Part shown: positions 33,891 through 41,870 of the stretch, piece by piece
Layout of the letters: each line of letters begins with the position of its first letter
Position numbering within the stretch: position 1 is the first letter of the stretch
DNA from: RGIG7213 sp045540335
Lineage (GTDB): Bacteria > Bacillota > Clostridia > Oscillospirales > CAG-272
NCBI GenBank assembly: GCA_045540335.1
Contig: JAZQHC010000025.1
Span: 1 to 52,597 of the forward strand
Reading direction: 5' to 3'
DNA length: 52,597 nucleotides
Made by a program: the position numbers and the translations under genes
Notes under the pieces: model-generated
What the model was told of the DNA's origin: nothing
The model's database searches: none
Seen by the model: only the letters and a program-made list of their open reading frames with translations

Positions 33891-34364
33891 TATTTTTCCA
33901 AATATAATTTTGAAAAATGAAAGATTTCGGCAAATAGCCAGAAGCCGAAGTCTTTCTTTTTTATTTTCTTCACTTTTGTATTCTTCGGCAAGCATAGCCT
34001 TTGCTATTCTGACAAGATCAACTGCGTCCATCTTTGGACCGTATTTTGCTGTTATGTAGGCAAAGCCCCCTGCTTTAACTATTTCGTTTACAGTCGCAAG
34101 CCGTTCTTCCTCGTTAAGATTCAAATTGGAAAGGTTGATAAAAGAAATATAAACGGTTTTTAAAAGATTACGCTTTTCAATTTTGTTTTGTGCAGATACA
34201 GATTTTTGTAAAGATGAATCAGAGGTTTTCAAATTAGCACATTTTTCAAAAAGAATATGAATGTTTTTGATATCTTGTATCGTATCTTCAGAAAATAAAC
34301 CTGCATTGATATCGCGACAAAGCTGTAAAAATTCTTCTTTTTCTTTGTAAGTGATTTCTTTCAT
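33885..34364 (-). CDS. Unknown helical protein at the end of the lon-led gene run
   Basis: A 159-residue, Lys/Glu-rich, mostly helical protein with no signal peptide. I do not recognise the family. ATG 34364 is chosen over a GTG ten codons upstream that has no ribosome binding site; support for either is modest. It follows the 34408-34779 gene by 43 bp on the same strand and overlaps the dehydrogenase stop by six bases. Confidence 0.65.
   Translation of the reverse strand: MKEITYKEKEEFLQLCRDINAGLFSEDTIQDIKNIHILFEKCANLKTSDSSLQKSVSAQNKIEKRNLLKTVYISFINLSNLNLNEEERLATVNEIVKAGGFAYITAKYGPKMDAVDLVRIAKAMLAEEYKSEENKKERLRLLAICRNLSFFKIIFGKIS
33920..33967 (+). terminator. Purine operon terminator embedded in the convergent gene
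   Basis: AAAGATTTCGGC pairs with GCCGAAGTCTTT (12 bp, one G-T), followed by CTTTTTTATTTT. It lies 30 bp past the dehydrogenase stop and inside the last codons of the opposing gene. Confidence 0.85.
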
Positions 34365-34407
34365 CTTTTTACCCAATCCTTTAGTATTTGACACTATGGT
34401 TATGGTT

Positions 34408-34779
34408 TTAATTTTCAGAGCAACAATGCATCTTCAAATCAATAGTAAGGTTTTGCTTATCGTCTTTTTTAAATCCCAGTTGTTCTGCGAAATGTGTATT
34501 TTTTCCTACGTATATTGCCTTGTGTACCCCGCAGAAATCAATAAAAGAAAGTGCTGATTTGCCTATAAGTATAAGCATTTCTTTGCTATCCTTGCCAGGG
34601 GCATAGGCTATATCGTCTATTATTCCGCATACACCGTTAAGGTAAAATTGGCACACGGCGGTAATAACACCGTCTTCATAGCCGCCGTAACAAAAGTATT
34701 CTTCTTTGTACTGTATCCCGCACAATGCACAAAGGTCTTTTTGAACGTTTTTGTCTTGGATAGGTTTAACCGAAAGCAT
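34408..34779 (-). CDS. Unknown small protein, possible GNAT-like fold
   Basis: A 123-residue protein. The segment GKNTHFAEQLGFKKDD near the C-terminus resembles the last part of GNAT acetyltransferases, but the acetyl-CoA loop (Q/RxxGxG/A) is not visible. Its start is two bases after the rluB stop, so it is co-transcribed with it. Confidence 0.65.
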   Translation of the reverse strand: MLSVKPIQDKNVQKDLCALCGIQYKEEYFCYGGYEDGVITAVCQFYLNGVCGIIDDIAYAPGKDSKEMLILIGKSALSFIDFCGVHKAIYVGKNTHFAEQLGFKKDDKQNLTIDLKMHCCSEN

Positions 34780-34781
34780 AT

Positions 34782-35504
34782 TTAACCCTCCTCTTTAAGA
34801 TATTTAACTTGTTTTCCCGTTAAATATCTGTATTTTCCGGGTGCAAGATTTCCCAGTTTAATATTTCCTACTGCGATTCTGCAAAGCTTTGTTATATGAA
34901 CGCCTGCCGCTTGTGCCATTTTTCTTATTTGCCTGTTTCTTCCTTCGTACAATGTGAATTCAAGAACGGTTTCGTTTTCTGTAAGTGTTACTATCTCGGT
35001 TTTTACCGGCTTTATTTTATATCCGTCTATTTCCAAAGGGGAACGAAGTATTTTTAACTGTTCATCTGTAATTTTTCCGCGTAGCTTAACGTGGTATATT
35101 TTGGGAATACGATGGCTTGGATGTGTAAGTATGTTAGCAAGCTCGCCGTCGTTGGTGAATAAAAGCAGTCCTTCGGAATCGCGGTCTAATCTGCCGATTG
35201 GATACACTCTTTCCGGTATATCTGCAACTAAAGAAGATACGTTTTTTCTTCCTAATTCGTCGCTCATGGTGGTGATATATCCGCGCGGCTTGTTAAGCAT
35301 CAAATATATGCGATCGCTTTCGCGCTTCATAGTAACCTTTTTACCCTTATAAGTAACGGTATCTGCTTCGGGATCTATTATAAGACCAGTGGTACAGCGT
35401 TGCCCGTTAACATATACAAAACCGCGTTTTATATCCTCTTCCGCTGCACGGCGCGATGTTATGCCGCAAAGCGAAAGAAATTTTTGAATTCTCATTTTTT
35501 CCAT
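34782..35504 (-). CDS. rluB: 23S rRNA pseudouridine synthase, RluB/RsuA family
   Basis: A 240-residue enzyme with an N-terminal S4 RNA-binding domain (about residues 5-50) and a RsuA/RluB/E/F catalytic domain with Asp107 in GRLDRDSEG. EFTLYEGRNRQIRKM near 185 is a further family motif. In clostridial genomes it commonly lies beside scpA-scpB, as here. RluB is favoured over RsuA by context. Confidence 0.9.
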   Translation of the reverse strand: MEKMRIQKFLSLCGITSRRAAEEDIKRGFVYVNGQRCTTGLIIDPEADTVTYKGKKVTMKRESDRIYLMLNKPRGYITTMSDELGRKNVSSLVADIPERVYPIGRLDRDSEGLLLFTNDGELANILTHPSHRIPKIYHVKLRGKITDEQLKILRSPLEIDGYKIKPVKTEIVTLTENETVLEFTLYEGRNRQIRKMAQAAGVHITKLCRIAVGNIKLGNLAPGKYRYLTGKQVKYLKEEG

Positions 35505-35506
35505 AG

Positions 35507-36661
35507 TTAACTTATAAAATCCTTCAATTTTTCAAAAAAGCTTCGTTCATCTTCTGCCGCTTTTACAGAATGCGTTGCATAAAGCGGCGCAGAAGCAATC
35601 AATTTACCGTTGCAGAAATAATTAACGCTTCCGAGTATATCGCCTTGCTCAATATTCGGGTAATAGAATCGTTGCATATACACAACGCGCGATATATCCT
35701 TACTGTCAGTTTTCAAGGTTGCGTGCATATCGTCTTTTGTTTTTGCAATAACGGAATCACACGTTCCTCCGCATACGGGGGATGTATATTCACGTTGACC
35801 GGCTTTTTCAAGTGATACGCGTTTGTAAAATGTAAAGCCGTATGTATAAAGGCTTTTGTGATCATTCCAGTCATCGGGGGCGTTTAAGGTTACGGCACAC
35901 AGCTGTACGCCGTTTCTTTCGCAAAACGTTACCAAGCACCTTCCGGATTGCTTTGTATATCCCGTTTTTCCGCCCGTTATTCCGTCAAAAGTGCCAAGCA
36001 ATTTGTTGTGATTTACAAGCAACCGCGAATATGAATCGTCAGAGCCTTGTAAAGCTAATTTTTTTGTTGAGGTAATGCAGGCAAAAGCTTCGTTTTTCAT
36101 GCAATAGCACATCAAAGTCGCAAGGTCGGCTGCGGTGGTATAATGCTCGTCGTCGCCTAAACCGTGTGGGTTAGAAAAATGCGTATTTTCAAGTCCTAAT
36201 TCTTCAGCCTTGCTGTTCATCATAGAAACGAAGTTTTCTACCGTTCCGCCAACTTCAATAGCCAAAGCACACGCAGCATCATTTGCGGATTCAAGCATCA
36301 AAGCGTATAACAGCTCTTCCGCGGTAAGCTTTTCGTTTTTGCAAAGATAAACGGAAGAACCTTCAATACCGCAAGCATCTGCTGAAACGGTAACGACTTT
36401 TTTCAACGGCGTGTTTTCAATAGCAACGATTGCAGTCATTATCTTAGTGGTACTCGCCATGGGAAGGCGTTTGTTTGCGTTGGATTGCAGGGCTATTTGC
36501 CCTGAAGCACATTCCATAAGGCAGTACGATTGCGCCGAAACGGAAACGTCTGCGTCTGTCGATACGTCGTTATCGGGGGAATAATCGCCGCCGGCAAACA
36601 CGTTACACATGAAAATCAACGCAAAAAACAATACGGAAATCTTAAATAATACTTTTTTCAT
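35507..36661 (-). CDS. D-alanyl-D-alanine carboxypeptidase (DacF/DacB type)
   Basis: A 384-residue penicillin-binding protein (class C low-molecular-mass, S11 peptidase). Signal peptide at about 1-24, active-site SxxK at Ser70-Lys73, SAN at 125-127, KTG at 232-234, and a C-terminal beta domain. It trims peptidoglycan stem peptides. The neighbourhood with ytfJ suggests DacF or spore-cortex DacB. An inverted repeat at 36663-36693 brackets its ribosome binding site. Confidence 0.9.
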   Translation of the reverse strand: MKKVLFKISVLFFALIFMCNVFAGGDYSPDNDVSTDADVSVSAQSYCLMECASGQIALQSNANKRLPMASTTKIMTAIVAIENTPLKKVVTVSADACGIEGSSVYLCKNEKLTAEELLYALMLESANDAACALAIEVGGTVENFVSMMNSKAEELGLENTHFSNPHGLGDDEHYTTAADLATLMCYCMKNEAFACITSTKKLALQGSDDSYSRLLVNHNKLLGTFDGITGGKTGYTKQSGRCLVTFCERNGVQLCAVTLNAPDDWNDHKSLYTYGFTFYKRVSLEKAGQREYTSPVCGGTCDSVIAKTKDDMHATLKTDSKDISRVVYMQRFYYPNIEQGDILGSVNYFCNGKLIASAPLYATHSVKAAEDERSFFEKLKDFIS

Positions 36662-36662
36662 A

Positions 36663-36693
36663 ATTTACCAACCTTAATTGAATATTGGTAAAT
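36663..36693 (-). repeat. Inverted repeat flanking the ribosome binding site of the carboxypeptidase gene
   Basis: ATTTACCAA (36663-36671) and TTGGTAAAT (36685-36693) are perfect 9-bp complements. On the minus-strand transcript AAGG lies in the 13-nt loop, and the second arm abuts the ATG. This could modulate translation or be chance in AT-rich DNA. Confidence 0.5.
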
Positions 36694-36714
36694 ATTATGA
36701 AAAAGACTGCAATA

Positions 36715-37194
36715 TTATTCTTCGGTGTTTTCTATAATGTCGCTAAGATCCATTTCTTCGGGTTGCTCATCTGCGTTTTTGTCTTTTTTTGCAGATTTTA
36801 CGATATCTTTCACTTTGTTAACGATATCAGGTGTTTTATTAAGAAGAGAAAGAACGCTTGACCCAAGATCGTTAACCGAATCTTGCGGATTGTTTATATT
36901 AAGCATTGTAACTTCTCCATCTGCTTTGATCACGAGAAACGCTACGGGCGAAACTGTAACACCGCTTCCGCCGCATCCTGAAAAGCTGTTTGCCCTGTCG
37001 GATTGGGATTTTGTGTGCCTTCCGATATAGTCAACACCGCCCGTTGCCATTCCTACCATGATTTTAGAAACGGGAATGATGGTTACACCCGCAGGGGTAG
37101 ATATCGGTTCGCCGATGATAGTATCAGCCTCTACTATTTTTTTGAGGTTTTCAAGCGTTGCTTTGAGTGTTTCTGTGAATTTTTGTTCTGCCAT
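36715..37194 (-). CDS. ytfJ: Sporulation protein YtfJ (GerW family)
   Basis: A 159-residue cytoplasmic sporulation protein. TPAGVTIIPVSKIMVGMATGG, a Gly/Ser-rich turn and GVTVSPVAFLVIKADG are family hallmarks. A C-terminal acidic tail follows. In Bacillus, YtfJ/GerW is forespore-expressed and needed for germination-related SleB function. It is good evidence that the organism can sporulate. It lies between the DUF2953 and carboxypeptidase genes. Confidence 0.92.
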   Translation of the reverse strand: MAEQKFTETLKATLENLKKIVEADTIIGEPISTPAGVTIIPVSKIMVGMATGGVDYIGRHTKSQSDRANSFSGCGGSGVTVSPVAFLVIKADGEVTMLNINNPQDSVNDLGSSVLSLLNKTPDIVNKVKDIVKSAKKDKNADEQPEEMDLSDIIENTEE

Positions 37195-37227
37195 GATTTA
37201 AAGTTCCTTTCAAAAAGGTTGTTTTAA

Positions 37228-37908
37228 TTATAAATAATCTAAAATTCTGAATATTTCAGGCAAAGCTGAAAATAAAAACGTAAATGCTTGCCCCGGGCGC
37301 AACGTAAATAAAATGTGGATATTTACATCAGTCTTTTCGTATAAAAAGTCGGGGTGAACTTCTAAGTTCTCTATATCGCGCTCGTCATATTTTGTAAATT
37401 GGCAAAGCAAAGCCAGTATAGAATTAACCGCAGTGCATATCCCACTGTATAATAAGGCGGTTTTTGCCGCATTGTCAGACCCTACGCGTATTTTAAAATT
37501 AAGAATGTTAACCTTTAATTTTCTGAAAAATTTGACGGAAAGTATTGAAACGATGTCTATTACATCAGAAATCAAAGCGGGTAACTGCGTTGGGGATTTT
37601 AATGTAGAAGAAAGCTTTGAAGCGTTTTTATTGGCGGATTTCTTTTTTTTCTTATTCTTTTTTTCTTTCTTAAGGCGTTTTTTTTCTTCTTTTTTCTTTC
37701 GTTTTTCTTCAGCCTTTGCTAAAGCCTCGGGCGTGTATTTTTTTAAATTTATCTTTTTGCGTTTTTTGGGAATTATTCTGAATCTGAAAAAGGCAATTTT
37801 TAAATACACTTCCATTTCTTTTTCAACGTTTATGCCCACCGCAACGGGGATAAGCATTATAACGGCAAAGAAGATAATAATACCTATAATAATATACAAC
37901 CAAACCAT
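37228..37908 (-). CDS. DUF2953 membrane protein with lysine-rich linker
   Basis: A 226-residue protein with an N-terminal membrane helix (about residues 3-25), a Lys/Glu-rich segment (about 65-95) and a C-terminal domain of the DUF2953 type, as in B. subtilis YtfI. The position directly before ytfJ and after scpB matches the conserved Bacillota order. Function unknown. The charged run is encoded by A-rich sequence. Confidence 0.8.
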   Translation of the reverse strand: MVWLYIIIGIIIFFAVIMLIPVAVGINVEKEMEVYLKIAFFRFRIIPKKRKKINLKKYTPEALAKAEEKRKKKEEKKRLKKEKKNKKKKKSANKNASKLSSTLKSPTQLPALISDVIDIVSILSVKFFRKLKVNILNFKIRVGSDNAAKTALLYSGICTAVNSILALLCQFTKYDERDIENLEVHPDFLYEKTDVNIHILFTLRPGQAFTFLFSALPEIFRILDYL

Positions 37909-37909
37909 A

Positions 37910-38482
37910 TCAGGGCTTAATTACAACCTGCCCGTCTGCCCCGACTAATTGGTAAGGGGGCAATTCGGAAATGCTTGAAATACCGAATATTCTCATAAAA
38001 TCAGGCGTAACTCGGTAAAGGGAAGGGCGGCCGGGTGCATCAAGCGTGCCGCAGTTTTCAATAAGATTTTTTTCCACCAAAGAGGATACCGTATATGTGC
38101 AATCAACGCCGCGAACACTTTCTATATAAGATTTAGTAACCGGTTGGTTGTACGCAACTACTGCAAGCACCTCTAAAGATGATCTTGAAAGATTACCGCC
38201 TTTTTTTATGCCGAGGGCTTCCTTTACTTGTTCTTTATATTTTTCGTTTGTGCAAAGCTGTATGCAGTTTTCCGGGAATATAAGGATAATGCCGCCTTTA
38301 GGATCGCTGTATTTTTCTTTTAAAAGTTCTATACTTTCTTCAAGCTGTTCGCCGTTTATTCCGCACGCCAGCATAAGCCTTTCTTTGCTTATCGGGTAAC
38401 CTGCGGCAAACAATATGGCTTCTATTGCTTGACAAGTTTCTTGCGGATCGAATATTGGTGTAAGTTCGTTTTCGGTATAAAT
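37910..38482 (-). CDS. scpB: Segregation and condensation protein B, likely AUU start
   Basis: SMC kleisin-complex partner with two winged-helix domains; about 190 residues from the start proposed here. The conserved IEAILFAAGYPIS begins upstream of the first ATG (38413), so the ATG-started 167-residue form would lose helix 1. GGGAGGGG at 38489-38496 lies six bases before an in-frame ATT at 38480-38482, and no ATG, GTG or TTG occurs between. AUU is therefore the best start. The C-terminal domain has GRPSLYRVTPDFMRIFGI. It works with SMC and ScpA in chromosome segregation. Confidence 0.85.
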   Translation of the reverse strand: MYTENELTPIFDPQETCQAIEAILFAAGYPISKERLMLACGINGEQLEESIELLKEKYSDPKGGIILIFPENCIQLCTNEKYKEQVKEALGIKKGGNLSRSSLEVLAVVAYNQPVTKSYIESVRGVDCTYTVSSLVEKNLIENCGTLDAPGRPSLYRVTPDFMRIFGISSISELPPYQLVGADGQVVIKP

Positions 38483-38496
38483 TAAAAACCCCTCCC

Positions 38497-39225
38497 TTAA
38501 GTACAGTTAAGTTCTATAATAATGTCAGAAGCGTCAAATTGGGTGTTTTCCGTTTCGTGTATGATCACCCTATTAACTTTTAGTAATTCAAGTACAGCCA
38601 TGAAAGTGGCAACAAGCTCTGAACGGGAAGAAACGTTTTCGAACAATTTGTCGAAGTGCGTTTTTCCGCTTCGCCTTAAGGCACGCATAACGCCGATTAT
38701 TTTTGCAGAAACAGGCACTATCTTTCGCTTGATTATAGGACGTATATTGTCCGGGCGCTGTATGCTTTCGGTAGCGCGTCTTTCTAACATACGAAGCATT
38801 GCGCTTTTTAAAAGATTGATGCTATGCGGGCAAACGTAATCGTTATCCGGTGGAATCTCGTCTGTTTCTTTTACGAAACGCCCTTCGTATTCCTTTTGAT
38901 ATTCGTCAAGCTTTTCTGATATTTCCTTTATATACTTGTATTCCAAAAGTGCCGCCGCAAGTGCAGCCCTCGGGTCTTCGCCGTTTTCATCAGGGCGAGG
39001 AAGAAGCATTTTGCTTTTGATCAGCATCAATTCGGATGCCATTACTATAAATTCCCCTGCTATGTCCATATCCATACGTTTCATCTCGTCAAGATATGCC
39101 ATATATTGTTGAAATATTTCGTTTATCGGAATATCACATATATCAACCTTGTTTTTGTGTATTAACGATAACAGAAGATCAAGCGGCCCTTCGAATACTT
39201 CAATTTTGTACGTTAATTCTGTCAT
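38497..39225 (-). CDS. scpA: Segregation and condensation protein A (kleisin)
   Basis: A 242-residue kleisin bridging SMC heads. The YKIEVFEGPLDLLLSLIHKNK start and ELMLIKSKMLLPR motif are diagnostic. Its start overlaps the site-2 protease stop by four bases, and its stop codon runs into the scpB ribosome binding site, so the three genes are translationally coupled. Confidence 0.95.
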   Translation of the reverse strand: MTELTYKIEVFEGPLDLLLSLIHKNKVDICDIPINEIFQQYMAYLDEMKRMDMDIAGEFIVMASELMLIKSKMLLPRPDENGEDPRAALAAALLEYKYIKEISEKLDEYQKEYEGRFVKETDEIPPDNDYVCPHSINLLKSAMLRMLERRATESIQRPDNIRPIIKRKIVPVSAKIIGVMRALRRSGKTHFDKLFENVSSRSELVATFMAVLELLKVNRVIIHETENTQFDASDIIIELNCT

Positions 39226-39950
39226 ATTGTATTTCCGCCACCTGTGAAAATAGCATTGAATCGGTAGAAAAACATATTTATTTCCGTTACTTCAAAGCCG
39301 GGAATCTTCGTGAAAAGATTAAGCAATCCGTTTGATATCAGGTATGCAATGTCACCTACAAATTCTGCCCCTGTGGTGAAAATGAAAAGCAAAAATACCA
39401 ATTTGATAATGTGTTCATACCTCATTATGCCAAAGTATATTTTATCGGGCAAAAAAATGAAGGCAATTCGAGAACCGTCCAACGGTGGAATCGGTATAAG
39501 ATTAAATAAGGCCAGCATCAGGTTGATAAGATGCATGTAGTAAAAGAAGAAGCATATCATCAACGCAAGATTTGATGTAGGATTTAAAATACAGCAAATA
39601 AGTGTAAACAAAACTATGCTGCCAAAAGACATTATCAAGTTTGAAACGGGGCCTGCAAAAGCAGTTAAAGCCATGCCGTTTCTGGGATTTTTAAAGTATC
39701 TTGTGTTTACTGGAACGGGATTTGCCCAACCTATACCGAATAAAAACATGCATATCGTTCCTACCAAATCAAGATGTTTGATCGGATTAAGCGTAAGTCT
39801 TCCCAGGTTTCTGGCCGTAGGATCTCCGCATTTGTATGCAATATATCCGTGGGAAGCCTCGTGAACAGATAAGGAAAGAAGTACGATCGGTATGCGGAAT
39901 AAAAGTAACACCAACTCGTAAGGGTCGGTCAACATGTTAAAAATTCCCAT
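39222..39950 (-). CDS. Site-2 protease family (M50) membrane metalloprotease
   Basis: A 242-residue polytopic protease. The zinc motif is HEASH (His30, Glu31, His34), with third ligand likely in NLIPIPPLDGSR. It resembles YwhC/YdjG-type S2P without a PDZ domain. Substrate unknown. It shares one base with the lysA stop region and overlaps scpA by four bases. Confidence 0.9.
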   Translation of the reverse strand: MGIFNMLTDPYELVLLLFRIPIVLLSLSVHEASHGYIAYKCGDPTARNLGRLTLNPIKHLDLVGTICMFLFGIGWANPVPVNTRYFKNPRNGMALTAFAGPVSNLIMSFGSIVLFTLICCILNPTSNLALMICFFFYYMHLINLMLALFNLIPIPPLDGSRIAFIFLPDKIYFGIMRYEHIIKLVFLLFIFTTGAEFVGDIAYLISNGLLNLFTKIPGFEVTEINMFFYRFNAIFTGGGNTI

Positions 39951-41254
39951 TATAAAACCTCGTTTTTGATAAGATCTTCAAATGATTCGCGGCGCACGGA
40001 AAGTCTGTCTTTTCCTTCTTTTATTATAACTATCGGCGCGCGAGGGATCCTGTTATAGTTAGAAGCCATGGAATAGTTATAAGCGCCGGTTACCAAAACG
40101 GCTGCAATATCGCCCCTATCCATTTTTTGAACCTTAATGTCCTCTGCAATAAGGTCGCCGCTTTCGCAGCATCTGCCGCAAACGGTAGCCTTATAATCAG
40201 CGGGGGCGTTTGCCTTGTTTGCACATAAAACCGTATATGGTGATTGGTAAAGTGCGTATCTTGGGTTGTCCGGCATACCGCCGTCAATAGAAATATAATT
40301 TTTAAATCCGGGTATTTCTTTTCTTGTTCCTACTGTATATAGCGTTACGCCTGCTGCGGCAACGATGCTTCTGCCCGGTTCCATAAAGATTTTAGGAATT
40401 TTTATAGAGTATTTTTCGCACATATCCGTTACGTTGCACGCAATTTCCTTTATGTATTCGGAAATGTTTACTTCTTCATGATCTTCAACGTACTTAACTG
40501 CAAATCCGCCGCCAAGATTAAGCACTTCAACCTCGTACCCGAATTTGTCTTTCATATCGGCAATGAATTTGATCATTACTTCTGACGCTTCGATGAAGGG
40601 GGAAGGCTCGAATATCTGCGACCCTATATGGCAGTGAAAGCCGCAAAGTACCGCATTTTCTTTTTGAAGGGCAAGGGAAGTAAGCTGCTCTGCCTTGCCT
40701 TCAATTATGGGCGTGCCAAACTTGCTGTCAACCCTGCCGGTGCTTATAGCTTTAAGCGTGTGCGGATCTATACCGGGGGTAATACGAAGAAGTATTTTTT
40801 GTGTTTTGTTTAATTTTTTGGCGATAGCATCAACAGCCTGCAGCTCTTCATTGCTATCTACAACGATATATCCAACGCCGGATTTTATTCCGTATTCTAT
40901 ATCACTGTCTGTTTTATTATTGCCATGAAAGCAGGCGTTTGAAACATCGAATCCCGCAGCAATAGCCGTATATAGCTCTCCCGGGGAAACTATGTCAATA
41001 CCTATATTTTCGCTTTGAACTATTTTGTAAATATCAACGAAAGATAATGCCTTGCTTGCGTAGAAGGGCATTGATCCTTCGGGAAAGTATTTTTTTAATG
41101 CATCGCGGTAAATGGCACATTGGCGGCGTATTTTATTTTCGTCAAGCAAATACAACGGCGTACCGTATTTTTCTGCTAAAGCAACGGTATCTGCACCGCC
41201 AAGCGTAAGGTGGCCGTGTTCGTTTATTCCATAGCAATCTTGTATATTCTTCAT
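39950..41254 (-). CDS. lysA: Diaminopimelate decarboxylase
   Basis: A 434-residue PLP enzyme making lysine from meso-diaminopimelate. The PLP lysine is Lys68 in FYASKAL; GGGFAVKY, EPGRSIVA and CESGD are further conserved blocks. About 20 bp after the ysxC stop. Confidence 0.95.
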   Translation of the reverse strand: MKNIQDCYGINEHGHLTLGGADTVALAEKYGTPLYLLDENKIRRQCAIYRDALKKYFPEGSMPFYASKALSFVDIYKIVQSENIGIDIVSPGELYTAIAAGFDVSNACFHGNNKTDSDIEYGIKSGVGYIVVDSNEELQAVDAIAKKLNKTQKILLRITPGIDPHTLKAISTGRVDSKFGTPIIEGKAEQLTSLALQKENAVLCGFHCHIGSQIFEPSPFIEASEVMIKFIADMKDKFGYEVEVLNLGGGFAVKYVEDHEEVNISEYIKEIACNVTDMCEKYSIKIPKIFMEPGRSIVAAAGVTLYTVGTRKEIPGFKNYISIDGGMPDNPRYALYQSPYTVLCANKANAPADYKATVCGRCCESGDLIAEDIKVQKMDRGDIAAVLVTGAYNYSMASNYNRIPRAPIVIIKEGKDRLSVRRESFEDLIKNEVL

Positions 41255-41275
41255 ATTGTATATTCCTTTTTTATT

Positions 41276-41869
41276 TTAATCTACGACTTTATCTATGAAC
41301 GCCCATATTTCATTTACACCTTCGCCGTTAAGGGAAGAAAAAGGTATTATGGGAATTCCGTTTGGTATAAGAGGATGATTTTGTAAATCGTGCAATGCCT
41401 TTGCACGATTCGTTTTATTCAGCTTGTCGGCTTTCGTAGCAATAACAGCAAATGGAACGCGGTTTGTAACAAGCCAATCAAGCATTGCTTCATCGTCTGC
41501 AGTTGGGCCCACCTTCATATCAATAAGCTGCAATACAAGGCGAATGTCTTTTCCGTTTGAAAGATATCCGTCAACAAGGCCCGACCACGCTGCCTGATCC
41601 TTTGCACTTCGCGCGGCATATCCGTATCCGGGCAGATCGGCAAAAAACAGCTTTTCATCTATTTGATAAAAATTGACGGTTATGGTTTTTCCGGGCGTGC
41701 CGCTTACCCTTGCCAAGGATTTTCTTTTCGTTAATGCATTCAAAAGAGAGCTTTTGCCCACGTTCGAACGGCCTGAAAAAGCAATTTGCGGTATGCCTGC
41801 ATTGGGAATTTGGTCGATCCTGCCTGCAGAGATATATAGTTTTATGTTGTTTAAATTAAGTTTTTTCAT
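41276..41869 (-). CDS. ysxC: Ribosome biogenesis GTPase YsxC/EngB
   Basis: A 197-residue P-loop GTPase for 50S assembly. Walker A GRSNVGKS at 33-40, DLPGYG switch II, and TKADK specificity motif. It begins one base after the lon stop codon, the same pairing as in Bacillus. Confidence 0.95.
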   Translation of the reverse strand: MKKLNLNNIKLYISAGRIDQIPNAGIPQIAFSGRSNVGKSSLLNALTKRKSLARVSGTPGKTITVNFYQIDEKLFFADLPGYGYAARSAKDQAAWSGLVDGYLSNGKDIRLVLQLIDMKVGPTADDEAMLDWLVTNRVPFAVIATKADKLNKTNRAKALHDLQNHPLIPNGIPIIPFSSLNGEGVNEIWAFIDKVVD

Positions 41870-41870
41870 G

